Notes under the pieces: generated by a model | Databases searched by the model: none | The model's input: only the letters and a program-made list of their open reading frames with translations | What the model was told of the DNA's origin: nothing | Made by a program: the position numbers and the translations under genes | Origin: Desulfobacterales bacterium | GTDB taxonomy: Bacteria; Desulfobacterota; Desulfobacteria; Desulfobacterales; SpSt-501 | DNA: 64,000 nucleotides | Reading direction: 5' to 3' | Assembly: GCA_030834695.1 (NCBI GenBank) | Contig: JAUQXK010000101.1 | Coordinates: forward strand, 87,926 to 151,925 | Part shown: piece by piece, positions 8,741 through 17,637 of the stretch | Layout of the letters: each line of letters begins with the position of its first letter | Numbering within the stretch: position 1 is the stretch's first letter

Positions 8741-8815
8741 TATTGCTCCGGCCAGTGCGCCTTCCGCCGATAAGTGCCGTAATCGAATTAGACATATTTT
8801 ATTGCCGGAGCGATA
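8741..8815. repeat. Palindromic element upstream of rpmB
   Basis: Arms TATTGCTCCGGC (8741-8752) and GCCGGAGCGATA (8804-8815) pair with one wobble or mismatch around a loop of about 50 nt. The inner segment, on the minus strand, reads AATAAAATATGTCTAATTCG. The 31-base stretch 8784-8814 matches 63931-63961 in the opposite orientation at 28 of 31 positions, so this is a dispersed element. It could also carry promoter sequences for the leftward rpmB gene. Confidence 0.55.
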
Positions 8816-8821
8816 ACGAGG

Positions 8822-9604
8822 CTATCCGTTGTCGGGAAGGATCAGCGATGGCTCGGGGACCGGGGCGTCGGCGCCGTCTTTCGATAGAGGCGTTTCTTCG
8901 GTCATCTTCTTTTCACATGCTGCGATCAGGCTTAATGCCGGTTGATGATAGCCGACATCCGGGTAATCGGACACCACCGTGCGGAAACGGGTTAAGGCGG
9001 CCTTGAAATGCTTGCTCTTGAAATAGAACTCGCCGACGATAAACTCGTGGCCGGACAGGCTCTTATAGCACGCCACCATGTGCTCGGCGGCACTACGGGA
9101 ATAAGGATCGTTCGGGAACTGCTTCTGAAGCCGGGTAAAACTTTCGAGCGCCTTGCGGGCCGAAGTTTGGTCCCGATCGGGGGTGGTGACGCGATCGAAA
9201 TGGCAGCGCCCGATCTGATAAATCACATAGGGAATCGCTTCGTTGCGCGGATGAAGTTTCTCAAACTCCTCGTAAGCGAATAAGGCATCCTCATACTGTT
9301 CCAGCCGATAATGAGCATCCCCCAGTTTCAACTCGGCCAGCATGGCATATCGGGAAAACGGGTAGATGTCCTTCAGTCGCTGGAAGTGTTCGACCGCTTT
9401 GTGATAATTCCCGTTTTCGAACTGATCCATCCCGCTGATCGCCAATTCCTCGGCGGTGAGATTCTCCTCGGTCCCCCAGAAAAGGGTGACAAAGGATTTC
9501 TTGAAATCGGTCGCGGTCTCCTTGATCGTGCTGCAGCCGGTGCTCAGCAGGGCAATCAACACGGCCAAGACCGAGAGCCGGGAGATCATGGCTTTCATCA
9601 TCAT
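8822..9604 (-). CDS. bamD: Outer membrane assembly lipoprotein BamD
   Basis: A 260-aa lipoprotein: signal peptide from residue 4 or so with lipobox L-L-S-T-G-C, giving lipidated Cys24. It then has a run of TPR-like helices typical of BamD/ComL (A-E-E-L, Y-H-K-A-V-E-H-F-Q-R-L, Y-P-F-S-R-Y-A, L-K-L-G-D-A-H-Y, Y-E-D-A-L-F-A-Y-E-E-F, I-P-Y-V-I-Y-Q-I-G, F-P-N-D-P-Y). BamD docks beneath BamA and is needed for beta-barrel protein insertion, so the cell is diderm. Several ATG codons cluster at the start; none has a strong ribosome site. The C-terminal 25 residues are acidic and not conserved. Confidence 0.9.
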   Translation of the reverse strand: MMMKAMISRLSVLAVLIALLSTGCSTIKETATDFKKSFVTLFWGTEENLTAEELAISGMDQFENGNYHKAVEHFQRLKDIYPFSRYAMLAELKLGDAHYRLEQYEDALFAYEEFEKLHPRNEAIPYVIYQIGRCHFDRVTTPDRDQTSARKALESFTRLQKQFPNDPYSRSAAEHMVACYKSLSGHEFIVGEFYFKSKHFKAALTRFRTVVSDYPDVGYHQPALSLIAACEKKMTEETPLSKDGADAPVPEPSLILPDNG

Positions 9605-9748
9605 TCAGCTTCACTGCGGGGGTTAAAAGAAGCCGGACAGCAGCAATGCAACCGATTTCTATAAGAAATTCATTCGGGTGCTCCATCGCCGCCCCATCCA
9701 AGGATCGGTCCGGCGGTCTGCTCGGCAGCGGGTCTCCGGGAGTCGAAC

Positions 9749-10075
9749 CTACACCAACTTGGTGAGTGCCTCCTCCAGTTTTGACTTGGCCACCATTCCA
9801 GTGATCTGATTGGCCACGTTGCCCGCCTTGAAAAAAATCAGGGTGGGAATCGCTTTGATTCCGTATTTGGCAGGGGTGACGGGATTGTTGTCGACATTGC
9901 ATTTGGCGAACTTGATCTTGTCCCCGTAGCTTTTGGAAAGCTCTTCTACCAGCGGAGCGATCGCTTTGCAGGGCCCGCACCACGGCGCCCAGAAATCGAC
10001 CAGTACCGGCTTGTCGCTTTTCAGCACTTCCGCCTCGAAATTGCCGTCTTCAACTTCCATCATGCCTTCCGCCAT
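9749..10075 (-). CDS. trxA: Thioredoxin
   Basis: A 108-aa classical thioredoxin with the active site W-A-P-W-C-G-P-C-K and the cis-Pro loop A-I-P-T-L-I-F-F. Length and motifs match TrxA, a general cytoplasmic dithiol reductant. AAGGA stands about ten bases before the ATG. An intergenic stretch of about 140 bases separates it from bamD downstream on the same strand. Confidence 0.95.
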   Translation of the reverse strand: MAEGMMEVEDGNFEAEVLKSDKPVLVDFWAPWCGPCKAIAPLVEELSKSYGDKIKFAKCNVDNNPVTPAKYGIKAIPTLIFFKAGNVANQITGMVAKSKLEEALTKLV

Positions 10076-10291
10076 TTCACCGAATTCCTTTCTTGAAAAT
10101 TAAACACGGGGTGATAATAGAGTCAAAGCCTATCGATGTCAACCCGGGCGGGCCGGCACCCGCCCTCCGAGCGGTCAGACGGAAACGTAATCGGGCATAA
10201 TTCGAGTTTGCTCCTGCCGGCGGAGCAGGGTGACGGACGCGGTGCGTCTCAACCAATTTTTTTGCAACCAGCCATGCCAGCGGAGGCGCCC

Positions 10292-11122
10292 ATGAAGAAA
10301 AAAATCCGTGTCGGGGCTTTGATTTCAGGGGGCGGCACCAACCTTCAGGCGATCATCGATGCCAGCCGCACGGGTGCGATCGATGCCGACATGGTCTTCG
10401 TCGGCGCGGACAACCCAGCCGCCAAGGGGTTGGAGAGGGCCCGGCGGCATGGCATATCCGAGTTTGTGGTAGACTATGCGGCGGTTATTCGCGCCAGCCG
10501 CCAAGACGGCGGCAAGGTCCGGCCGCCGGGGGATTTCCAATTGGAGGACGTTCGCGCCAAGCAGGCTATTTTTCCGCCATCGGCCGACCGCAAAACCGTG
10601 GATGCTTATCTCACCTCCCGGGCCGTGGCCGAGGCGCTTCTGCTGAAGGCCATGCCGCCCGGCTCTTTTGACCTGCTGGTCCTGGCCGGGTTCATGCGCA
10701 ATTTGACGCCGTATTTTATCGACCGTGTGAACACGGATCGCGCTCGGCCGCGCATCATGAACATTCATCCGGCACTGCTGCCGGCCTTTCCGGGCACCGA
10801 TGGATACGGCGACACCTTTCGTTACGGCTGCAAGGTCGCCGGCTGTACCGTGCACTTTGTCGACTACGGCGAGGATTCGGGACCGATTATCGGGCAGCGC
10901 GCCTTTGCGGTTCACGAGGACGACACGCTGGAAGCCGTCCGCCAACGCGGGCTGGAGCAGGAGTGGCAGCTTTACCCGGAATGCATCCAACTGTTTGCGC
11001 AAGGTCGTCTGAAAACCGAGCGCATGCGCTACGAGAGGCCGGGCGGAAGGGCGTATGAGCGCACCATCGTCAAGATCCGCTCTGAATCCGGGTCCTCACG
11101 CTCTGAAGCCGGGTCCTCATAA
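10292..11122 (+). CDS. purN: Phosphoribosylglycinamide formyltransferase
   Basis: PurN transfers a formyl group from 10-formyl-THF to GAR in purine synthesis. Catalytic features are present: A-L-I-S-G-G-G-T-N-L-Q-A-I at the N terminus, V-L-A-G-F-M-R, the Asn/His pair in M-N-I-H-P-A-L-L-P-A-F-P-G, and Asp in G-E-D-S-G-P-I-I. The start at 10292 follows GGAGG by six bases; a longer frame begins at 10136 without homology. At 276 aa it exceeds the usual 200-215 aa, owing to an insert of about 35 residues near positions 62-97 and a tail ending in two SE(S/A)GSS units from a 21-bp tandem repeat (11080-11119). It overlaps the convergent NlpC/P60 gene by six bases. Confidence 0.9.
   Translation: MKKKIRVGALISGGGTNLQAIIDASRTGAIDADMVFVGADNPAAKGLERARRHGISEFVVDYAAVIRASRQDGGKVRPPGDFQLEDVRAKQAIFPPSADRKTVDAYLTSRAVAEALLLKAMPPGSFDLLVLAGFMRNLTPYFIDRVNTDRARPRIMNIHPALLPAFPGTDGYGDTFRYGCKVAGCTVHFVDYGEDSGPIIGQRAFAVHEDDTLEAVRQRGLEQEWQLYPECIQLFAQGRLKTERMRYERPGGRAYERTIVKIRSESGSSRSEAGSS
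11080..11119 (+). repeat. Two-copy 21-bp tandem repeat at the purN 3' end
   Basis: The unit CTCTGAATCCGGGTCCTCA (11080-11098) recurs as CTCTGAAGCCGGGTCCTCA (11101-11119) with one difference and a 21-base period. It keeps the reading frame and adds a second SE(A)GSS block to PurN. The second unit also contains the stop codon of the convergent gene. Confidence 0.8.
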
Positions 11123-11968
11123 ATAGGATCGCGCGCCGACGTATCGCGCTCTGAAGTAGTCGCTGGACAACGAGGCCGTCTGAATCGTGCTGCCCCGTCC
11201 CGGCGCGTGCAGAAAGAGGTCTCCGCCGAGATAGATCCCCACATGGGAGATGTTCCGGCTGCCGCGCGTGGCGAAAAAAACCAGGTCGCCTTGAGCGATT
11301 TCATGCGGGTCGACCGGCCGCCCGGTCCGCCACTGGTCCGCGGATGTCCGCGGCAACTCCAGTCCGTTCAACTGATAAACGACCATGGTGAGTCCGCTGC
11401 AGTCGAAGCCGTCCGTCGTGGACTCTCCGCCCCACCGGTAAGGCACTCCGATGAAGCGCTCCGCCGTTCGGAGGATCTCGCGCCGCAGCCGGGAATCGCC
11501 CGCGCCTTCGTACCGGGCGGCGGCGTAGTCTCCGGGTGCCAGAATGAAGTAGTCTTCGATGACGCGTGCGGATTTCAGGCTCTCGGCTTTTTCGAGCGCC
11601 TCTTCACGGGACGGAAAATTGCCGATACGCACCTTGTAAAAGCCCGACTCGTCAATGAAATGGTAGGCCAGCAGCTTGTGCGCGAGCAGCTTGCCGGTCA
11701 AGCGCACGGCGTTGTCGATGTTTTTGAAAGCGCCGGCTTGAATGGCATAGCGCAGCTGGGGCAGGGCCGTCTTCGGTCGGACCGCGGGCCGCTCGCCTTC
11801 CGGCCGAGTCTGCTTGGCACAACTGCACAGCGCCAGCAGGGTCAGGCATACGGCCAGGGCCATCCGGCCGCCGGCCGCCGCCCGCTTCAAGGCGGTTGGA
11901 TGCGCCGGGAGCAGGGGCGAGGCCTTGCATCGACCACACGCCGGGGGGACAGAGATCGATTTGCGCAT
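11117..11968 (-). CDS. SPOR-NlpC/P60 cell-wall peptidase, probable lipoprotein
   Basis: A 283-aa protein. A hydrophobic segment at about 36-50 ends in the lipobox-like L-A-L-C-S-C, suggesting lipidation at Cys50 (or Cys48); residues 1-35 before it may not be translated, with Met36 an alternative start. A SPOR-type domain (about 72-145, Y-A-I-Q-A-G-A-F and Y-K-V-R-I-G-N-F) should bind denuded glycan strands. The NlpC/P60 domain (about 165-283) has the catalytic Cys190 in D-G-F-D-C-S-G-L, His242 in S-H-V-G-I-Y and His254. Such enzymes cut peptide bonds in peptidoglycan stems. It probably acts in the periplasm during wall remodelling. Confidence 0.88.
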   Translation of the reverse strand: MRKSISVPPACGRCKASPLLPAHPTALKRAAAGGRMALAVCLTLLALCSCAKQTRPEGERPAVRPKTALPQLRYAIQAGAFKNIDNAVRLTGKLLAHKLLAYHFIDESGFYKVRIGNFPSREEALEKAESLKSARVIEDYFILAPGDYAAARYEGAGDSRLRREILRTAERFIGVPYRWGGESTTDGFDCSGLTMVVYQLNGLELPRTSADQWRTGRPVDPHEIAQGDLVFFATRGSRNISHVGIYLGGDLFLHAPGRGSTIQTASLSSDYFRARYVGARSYL

Positions 11969-12012
11969 TTCCGTTGCGTTGAGCCTTCAGCCTTGAGCCC
12001 GGTCTGGCGGCC

Positions 12013-13185
12013 TCAACCCAGCAGCATCTTCACGATCACGGGGAAGGCGACCAGGGTGCCGACCGATGCGCCGATATTGGTGAAGGCCACCACCAGCAGG
12101 ATGCGGGTGACCTTGTTGCGCCAGAACCCTTTGAACGAAAGAATGTCGTCCGGGAGGCTTTCCAGGTCTTTAACCTTCGGCTTGCGGGAAAAGGCCTCCA
12201 CCATCCCCGAAATCCAGCCTGCGGCGATCATGGGATGCAGGGTGGTAAACGGGGCGACGATGACCGAGGAAAGGACGGTGGCCGGATGCGCGAGCGCCAG
12301 CGCGGCACCCAGCCCGGCCAGCGCACCGGTGCAGGCGCTCCAGAGGACCACCATGTCGGTGCCGGCGTCTTGACCGCCGTAAAAGAAGCCGGCAATGAAC
12401 AGAGCGACGATGCTCCCGGGGAGCCCCCACTTCAGCAGGGCGCCCATTTTGCCCGGCGGCGGCAGTTGTTCCAGGGCGGGCAGATCGATGGCCTCGTTCC
12501 AGTGCTGCTTGATTCCCGGCACATGGCCGGCGCCGACCACGGCGACGATCTTGTTCCCGGGAGCCTGACGGATCTTGGCGGCCAGGAACCGGTCGCGTTC
12601 GTCGATCAGGATCGTTTTCAGCATCGGCAGGGAGCGGCCGACTTCCGAGAGCAGGGCTTCGAGCACGTCCTGCTGCTTCATGCGCTCGATTTCCTCCTCG
12701 GTGATGTCTTCCGCCTGGCCCATGGAGACCACCAGCTGAAAGAGGAGCTTGGCCCTGTTCCACAGGCCCATGGAATGCCAGGCCCGTGACAGGGTCGTGC
12801 GGATATCGCGATCCGCCAGCCAAAGCTGAGCGCCGGAAGCCTCTGCCATTTCGATGGCCTTCAGCATTTCGGCTCCGGGCGTTACGTCGATTTTTTTGGC
12901 AATGCGCTTTTGAAATGAAGCCAGCAGGAGGTTGGAGAGCAGCAAAAAGGCTTTCTTTTCTTTGATGACCTTGATGATGTCCATATCCCGCCAGCGGTCT
13001 TTCTGGCGAAGGGCCTGATGGCGCGAGGCGCAGAGTTCCACACAGACGGTGTCCGGCGTCTCGGCCCGAATCACCTCCTCGACCAGGCGCACGCTGTCTC
13101 GGGAAACATGGGCGGTGCCGACCAGGACGATCTCCCGGCCCTCAGCGCTCAGGCGATGGACCATTACATTAGAGTTGTCTGTCAT
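12013..13185 (-). CDS. TraB/PrgY-family membrane protein
   Basis: A 390-aa TraB (GumN-related) protein. The N-terminal half carries the family motifs V-G-T-A-H-V-S near residue 22, C-V-E-L-C-A-S-R, and V-V-G-A-G-H-V-P-G-I near residue 220. The C-terminal half has four to five membrane segments (about 245-265, 275-300, 305-330 and two after 355). Members are known from enterococcal pheromone shutdown (PrgY), archaea and eukaryotes; the conserved His and Glu residues suggest a metal-dependent hydrolase or protease, but function in this lineage is unknown. GGAG lies six bases before ATG. No functional partner is apparent nearby. Confidence 0.85.
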   Translation of the reverse strand: MTDNSNVMVHRLSAEGREIVLVGTAHVSRDSVRLVEEVIRAETPDTVCVELCASRHQALRQKDRWRDMDIIKVIKEKKAFLLLSNLLLASFQKRIAKKIDVTPGAEMLKAIEMAEASGAQLWLADRDIRTTLSRAWHSMGLWNRAKLLFQLVVSMGQAEDITEEEIERMKQQDVLEALLSEVGRSLPMLKTILIDERDRFLAAKIRQAPGNKIVAVVGAGHVPGIKQHWNEAIDLPALEQLPPPGKMGALLKWGLPGSIVALFIAGFFYGGQDAGTDMVVLWSACTGALAGLGAALALAHPATVLSSVIVAPFTTLHPMIAAGWISGMVEAFSRKPKVKDLESLPDDILSFKGFWRNKVTRILLVVAFTNIGASVGTLVAFPVIVKMLLG

Positions 13186-13433
13186 AGGGCTCCAGGTATA
13201 TAAGGAAAACCCAGGGTTCAGTGGGCCATGGGTTCAGGGTCGCCAAAAACGCCCGACCCGAGTGGCGGATTAGAAGAGTTTATTACATCCCGGCGTATAT
13301 GGCAACTTGGATGGCTCCGGGAATAGGCCAAGCGGGAGCGCCCGCTTGACGCGATGCGAACCCGGCGGCAAGTCGTTCCGCCAGCGTGACCCGACATGGG
13401 CGCTACGGTTGACGCACAGAGAGAGGGAGGCGC

Positions 13434-14231
13434 ATGGCGCTGGAAAGCTATCTTATCGAGCGGGAGCCTTATTATTTGCCGGCGGGAGGCGAGATCGCCG
13501 TTTTTGAGGCCGCCTACGCCTCCCAACTCCCGGTTCTGCTCAAGGGCCCGACCGGCTGCGGCAAGAGCCGTTTCGTTGAGCACATGGCCTTTCGCCTTCG
13601 GCGCCCGCTGATCACCGTGGCCTGTCATGAGGACTTGTTCGCCTCCGACCTGCTGGGGCGCTATCTGATTCAAAACGACGAAACCGTGTGGATGGACGGG
13701 CCGTTGACGCTGGCCGTGCGGTCCGGCGCCATCTGCTACCTGGACGAGGTCGTCGAAGCCCGCAAGGACACGACCGTCGTCATCCATCCGCTCACGGACC
13801 ACCGCCGGCGGTTGGTGGTTGACAAGACCGGGGAATACGTCAGCGCGCATCCGGATTTCATGATGGTGATCTCTTACAACCCGGGGTATCAGTCGATCCT
13901 CAAAGACCTCAAACAAAGCACCCGCCAACGGTTTGTTTCCATTGAATTCGATTACCCCGAGAAGGAGACGGAAGCGCAGATTGTGGCGCGTGAGGGCCAG
14001 GTATCGATGGAGTCGGCGTTGAATTTGGTGAGCCTGGCCGTCAAGATCCGCAGCCTGCGGGAGCAGGGCCTGACCGAAGGCGCCAGCACGCGACTGCTCA
14101 TTCATGCGGCCCGCCTGATCGGGAATGGCATTCCCGAGCGGGAGGCCCTGCGCACCGCCGTATGCCTGCCGCTCACCGACGATGAGCGTCTGATCGAGAC
14201 GCTTTACGACCTGATCGAGGATGTTTTCTGA
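13434..14231 (+). CDS. MoxR-type AAA ATPase (CbbQ/NorQ-like)
   Basis: A 265-aa AAA+ ATPase with Walker A G-P-T-G-C-G-K-S (residues 38-45), Walker B I-C-Y-L-D-E-V, sensor region V-I-S-Y-N-P-G-Y and a helical lid with a C-terminal CbbQ-type extension. Such ATPases pair with a VWA protein to remodel or insert cofactors into a partner enzyme (CbbQ-CbbO for Rubisco, NorQ-NorD for nitric oxide reductase). GGGAGG precedes ATG by three bases. Its 3' end overlaps the VWA gene by 11 bases, implying coupled translation. No Rubisco or nitric oxide reductase gene is in the window. Confidence 0.93.
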   Translation: MALESYLIEREPYYLPAGGEIAVFEAAYASQLPVLLKGPTGCGKSRFVEHMAFRLRRPLITVACHEDLFASDLLGRYLIQNDETVWMDGPLTLAVRSGAICYLDEVVEARKDTTVVIHPLTDHRRRLVVDKTGEYVSAHPDFMMVISYNPGYQSILKDLKQSTRQRFVSIEFDYPEKETEAQIVAREGQVSMESALNLVSLAVKIRSLREQGLTEGASTRLLIHAARLIGNGIPEREALRTAVCLPLTDDERLIETLYDLIEDVF

Positions 14232-17001
14232 ATCCTTTGAAATGCTTCTGCGGGTGAATCCCGGCGTGGCGGAATTCGTAGCGTCCCGGCTGGCTGAAAA
14301 GCCGGAAGCGTTCGAGCCGGCGATGATCCAGCTGCTGGCGTCGGAAACCCTCTGGGCGCTGGCCATCGCAGCCCCCTTCGGTCGTAGCGTGGCCGCGGGA
14401 TATGCGGACCTGGCCGGTGCGGTCGGGCCCGAAAAGGTGGAGGCCTATCGCCGGTTGGTCCGCGAGGCGGGCCGTGCCGGCGCCACTCAGGGCGGCCTGA
14501 TGGCCGAATGCCTGCTGCCGGTTCTGGTATACGGCGATGGCGACCTTCTCCGGCGATTTCGCTTGGCCTGGGACGCCCTGGCGGGCAAGGGAACTTATGC
14601 GCTGAAAGCGCCGTTGCAGGCCCTCGAGCACCTGCTGAAAAGCGACGATACGGTCGGGGCAGCCGCCTATCTGGATTTACTGAGGGATGCCTTCCGCCGA
14701 GACCTCACGTATGAGGAAGCCCGCTATTTCACCGCCGCGCTGCCTCTGGCGGCGCTGAGACGGAAGCCCCCGCACCGGTGCTGGCAGTTGACGGCGTTGA
14801 GCCGTCTGCTGCGGGTCGATCATCGGTTGGTCGAGCCCTTTTTGACGGGGCTTGAAAAGGGGCTCGATCTGTTGGGGGAACCGGCTCTGACGGCATTTAT
14901 CGATGCGGCGTTGCGGGTGCACGCCCGCCACGGCGACCTTGCCGCGCGGTTTCTGGCACTGGAATCGCGCTCCAGCCAGAATCTCTTCGCCGGTTTGCAG
15001 GTTTGCGTCGGGGTCGCCCAGGTTCAGGATCGCCTGAGGCGTTACCTGCAGATCCGTACCGGTCGGGCGTTTGCCATACGGCCGTTATCCGCTCTTCCCG
15101 CCTTTTTCGTCAAAGCCATCGGCCGGGGCCGGATGGTTTGCTCCGACGGTGCGGCCATTTATGTCCCGGATGAAATCGGCCGGTTCGCCCGCAAAGAGGA
15201 GAACCTGGCCCTCTATGCGGCCCTGGTGCGGCTGGAAGCGTCCTTTCACGAGTTCGGTACGACCGATTTCGATCTGGAAAAAGCGATCGACCACTACCCT
15301 TCGGTGGGCGCTCGCTTGGAGTCGGACACGGGGGGAGCGCCTCCGGGCGGCGAATCCAGGCCTGCGGCCGAAAGCGATCGATCCGCCGCCGGGCTGCAGG
15401 GCTCCGATCTCGACCGGTTTTTCAACCGGTTCCCGGACATAGAACTGGCCGCCGATCTTTTTACGGTATTCGAACTGGGTCGCATCCGGCATTGCCTTCA
15501 GCGTCGTTATCCCGGCCTCGTGCGCCGTTTCTACCCCCTGCTGCGTCAGACGGCGCTGGCGACATTGGATCGGAAGCGCTTCGTCACGCTCTGCGACGGC
15601 CTGCTGATTCGGGCCGCCCTGGCGGTGTCGGCGCAGGAGTGGGTTCATCCGGATCCCGCAATCGATGAGATGCTGCAGACGCTATCCGATGCCTTCGAAG
15701 GCGAGATCTCCGCGGAGAGCCCCGTAGAGGCGAGCGCCGAACTGGCCGCACGGTTTTTTGAAACGGCCCATGCGTCCGGCTCCGATCGCCCGGGTGCCGA
15801 TCGCGGACACCTTCCGGGAAGGCTAACGCCCCCGTTCGGCTGGCGGCCCTGGCCGAACCCGGCCGCGGACGGGGCCGCGGCGTTCACACCGGCGGCGCGC
15901 CGGCTCAAGGGGTTGTTCGCGGCGGCCGGGCATACGGCTTACACGGCAGACATCCGGCAACGGCTGGCGGCGAATGCCGGGGTCCTGACGCCGGCGGATG
16001 TTCACGCGCTGTTCGGGAGCGATCGCGTGAGCGCAACGCGGTTGGAAGAACTGCTGCGGATGGCGGACCCGGATACGGCGGCGCCGGGCGATGTTCCCCT
16101 GGAGAACGAGCCGGCTCGGTTTTACCCCGAATGGGATGCGCGCCTGGGAGATTACCTTCAGGCGCATGTGCACTTGCGGGAGAAAGCCTTTGCACCGGAT
16201 GGAGGGAATTTCTATGAAGCGGTCCTGCAACGGCACCGTGATCTCGTCCGTCGCACCCGGGCCGCATTCGAGCGCCTGCGGCCCGAGGGTCTGAAGCGCC
16301 TGAGGCGCTGGCGCGACGGCGACGAGTTCGACTATCGCGGGCTGATCGAGGCCTGTATCGACCGCCGCAGGGGCGACGCGCCGTCGGATCGGCTGTTTGT
16401 CAAGCGTGTAAAAGACCGGCGCGACGTGGCCGTTCTGCTGCTGGCCGATGTGTCCCGATCGACGGCGAACATCGTGCCGGGGACGGATGCCTCCGTTTTG
16501 GACATCGAAAAGGAAGCCATCGTCGTTTTGTGCGAAGCTCTGTCTATCCTCGGGGATGACTTTGCCGCCGCCGGTTTCTCCGGAAGCGGCCGGCATGGAG
16601 TCGATTATTTCCATATCAAGAAATTCGGTGAACCGCTTTCGGAGGCCGTGCGCGGACGGATCGGCGCACTCCGGCCCCAGCGCAACACGCGCATGGGAGC
16701 GGCCATACGCCACGCGGCCGATCAACTGGCGCGCGCGCCTGCCCGCGTGCGGCTCCTGATCGTTCTCAGCGACGGCTTTCCAAACGACTCCGGTTACAAG
16801 GGCGCATACGCCGTTGCCGACACGCGCCAGGCACTGGCCGAGCTGAGCGCCCGGCATATCCGGTTTCATGCCCTGACGGTCAATCTGCCGGCCGATCCCA
16901 AACTGGATGAACTTTACGGCAAGGCGCGACACCACGTCATCTCCGATGTGGGTGAACTGCCGGAACGGTTGCTGCGGGTGTACAGCGCGCTGACGCGCTG
17001 A
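14221..17001 (+). CDS. VWA-domain protein, CbbO/NorD-like
   Basis: A 926-aa partner of the upstream MoxR ATPase. The C-terminal 230 residues form a von Willebrand A domain with an intact MIDAS: D-V-S-R-S near residue 743, a Thr in R-N-T-R-M-G, and S-D-G-F-P-N-D in the last third. It ends in the NorD-like [15 protein letters not shown] segment. The long N-terminal part (1-700) is mostly helical, repeat-like and divergent, longer than in typical NorD/CbbO proteins. The protein probably recruits a client for the ATPase. The stop codon directly abuts a large palindrome, and no client gene is evident. Confidence 0.88.
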   Translation: MFSESFEMLLRVNPGVAEFVASRLAEKPEAFEPAMIQLLASETLWALAIAAPFGRSVAAGYADLAGAVGPEKVEAYRRLVREAGRAGATQGGLMAECLLPVLVYGDGDLLRRFRLAWDALAGKGTYALKAPLQALEHLLKSDDTVGAAAYLDLLRDAFRRDLTYEEARYFTAALPLAALRRKPPHRCWQLTALSRLLRVDHRLVEPFLTGLEKGLDLLGEPALTAFIDAALRVHARHGDLAARFLALESRSSQNLFAGLQVCVGVAQVQDRLRRYLQIRTGRAFAIRPLSALPAFFVKAIGRGRMVCSDGAAIYVPDEIGRFARKEENLALYAALVRLEASFHEFGTTDFDLEKAIDHYPSVGARLESDTGGAPPGGESRPAAESDRSAAGLQGSDLDRFFNRFPDIELAADLFTVFELGRIRHCLQRRYPGLVRRFYPLLRQTALATLDRKRFVTLCDGLLIRAALAVSAQEWVHPDPAIDEMLQTLSDAFEGEISAESPVEASAELAARFFETAHASGSDRPGADRGHLPGRLTPPFGWRPWPNPAADGAAAFTPAARRLKGLFAAAGHTAYTADIRQRLAANAGVLTPADVHALFGSDRVSATRLEELLRMADPDTAAPGDVPLENEPARFYPEWDARLGDYLQAHVHLREKAFAPDGGNFYEAVLQRHRDLVRRTRAAFERLRPEGLKRLRRWRDGDEFDYRGLIEACIDRRRGDAPSDRLFVKRVKDRRDVAVLLLADVSRSTANIVPGTDASVLDIEKEAIVVLCEALSILGDDFAAAGFSGSGRHGVDYFHIKKFGEPLSEAVRGRIGALRPQRNTRMGAAIRHAADQLARAPARVRLLIVLSDGFPNDSGYKGAYAVADTRQALAELSARHIRFHALTVNLPADPKLDELYGKARHHVISDVGELPERLLRVYSALTR

Positions 17002-17126
17002 GGCGGCTTCGCCGAAAGCCCGACTTCGGCGTTGCGCGGCGCTTCGCGAGCCCTGCGGCGTGCCGGAAGCACGCCTCGGGCTGCGAGGCTGGCGCGCCTT
17101 GAATTCGGGCTTTGGGCGAAGCCGCC
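17002..17126. repeat. 125-bp imperfect palindromic element
   Basis: Outer arms 17002-17023 and 17105-17126 are complementary over 22 nt with one mismatch (GGCGGCTTCGCC, then AAAGCCCGA). The inner part continues to pair imperfectly down to the core 17057-17075, GGCGTGC-5 nt-GCACGCC. GTTGCGCG lies on the left inner flank and GCGCGCCTTG on the right. The core and these flanks recur in the element at 51406-51530. It starts at the base after the VWA stop codon and may act as a transcript end or be a non-autonomous mobile repeat. Confidence 0.75.
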
Positions 17127-17192
17127 CCGGCGGCGGAGGAAAACCTGCTGCGGTGCTTCCGGCGCACGACATAAAAACGGTAGAAAAGCAGT

Positions 17193-17618
17193 ATGCTGAT
17201 TTACGACGGCATCTATTCTTGGGAAGGGTTTGGAGGGCGGCTGAAGCTCTCCAGCGGGAGCTGCCGGCTGCGGCTTTACGATCTGAGCCAAGCCCCCTCC
17301 GGCGGCATGGCCTATCTGAGGCCTTTCATCGCCATCGTCTCCGATGTCCCGGAGAGCCGGATGTCGGTGCGCAGCTGCGCCGGCCACGTCGTCACCTCGG
17401 TGGCCCGATACTTCCAGATCGACCCCCAGCGCATGCTCTACATCGAATATTACCCGGAGAGCATTTACGGCGAGCGCGGGGAGCGCCGGATTCCAGAGAA
17501 ATACGATGTCGTCGATTTCAACTGGACCGTGGGGGGGGCGATCCAGCCCCGTTGGCGGACCCTCCAGCCGCCGCTGCTGGAGGTCATCCGGAAGATGGTG
17601 GACGCAGCGGGGAAGTAG
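17193..17618 (+). CDS. Uncharacterised 141-aa protein
   Basis: I do not recognise this protein. It is soluble in appearance, without signal peptide or membrane helix, and rich in aromatic residues (for example Y-D-G-I-Y-S-W-E-G-F-G and Y-I-E-Y-Y-P-E-S-I-Y-G). The composition, balanced charge and an ordinary C terminus support a real gene. The ribosome site is weak (AAAAGCAGT before ATG). It lies between the palindrome after the VWA gene and the convergent CPBP protease, so a functional link to the ATPase pair is possible but unproven. Confidence 0.65.
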   Translation: MLIYDGIYSWEGFGGRLKLSSGSCRLRLYDLSQAPSGGMAYLRPFIAIVSDVPESRMSVRSCAGHVVTSVARYFQIDPQRMLYIEYYPESIYGERGERRIPEKYDVVDFNWTVGGAIQPRWRTLQPPLLEVIRKMVDAAGK

Positions 17619-17637
17619 AACCGGTGCGGGCGATGTT

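Noticed and set aside
9730..9760. tRNA T-arm-like sequence (GTTCGACTC on the minus strand) after trxA
   Set aside because: The flanking five-base stems are not complementary and no D-arm, anticodon arm or acceptor stem can be drawn around it.
13434..17001. Denitrification norQ/norD module
   Set aside because: Only the chaperone-like pair is present; there are no norB, norC or other nitrogen oxide genes in the window.
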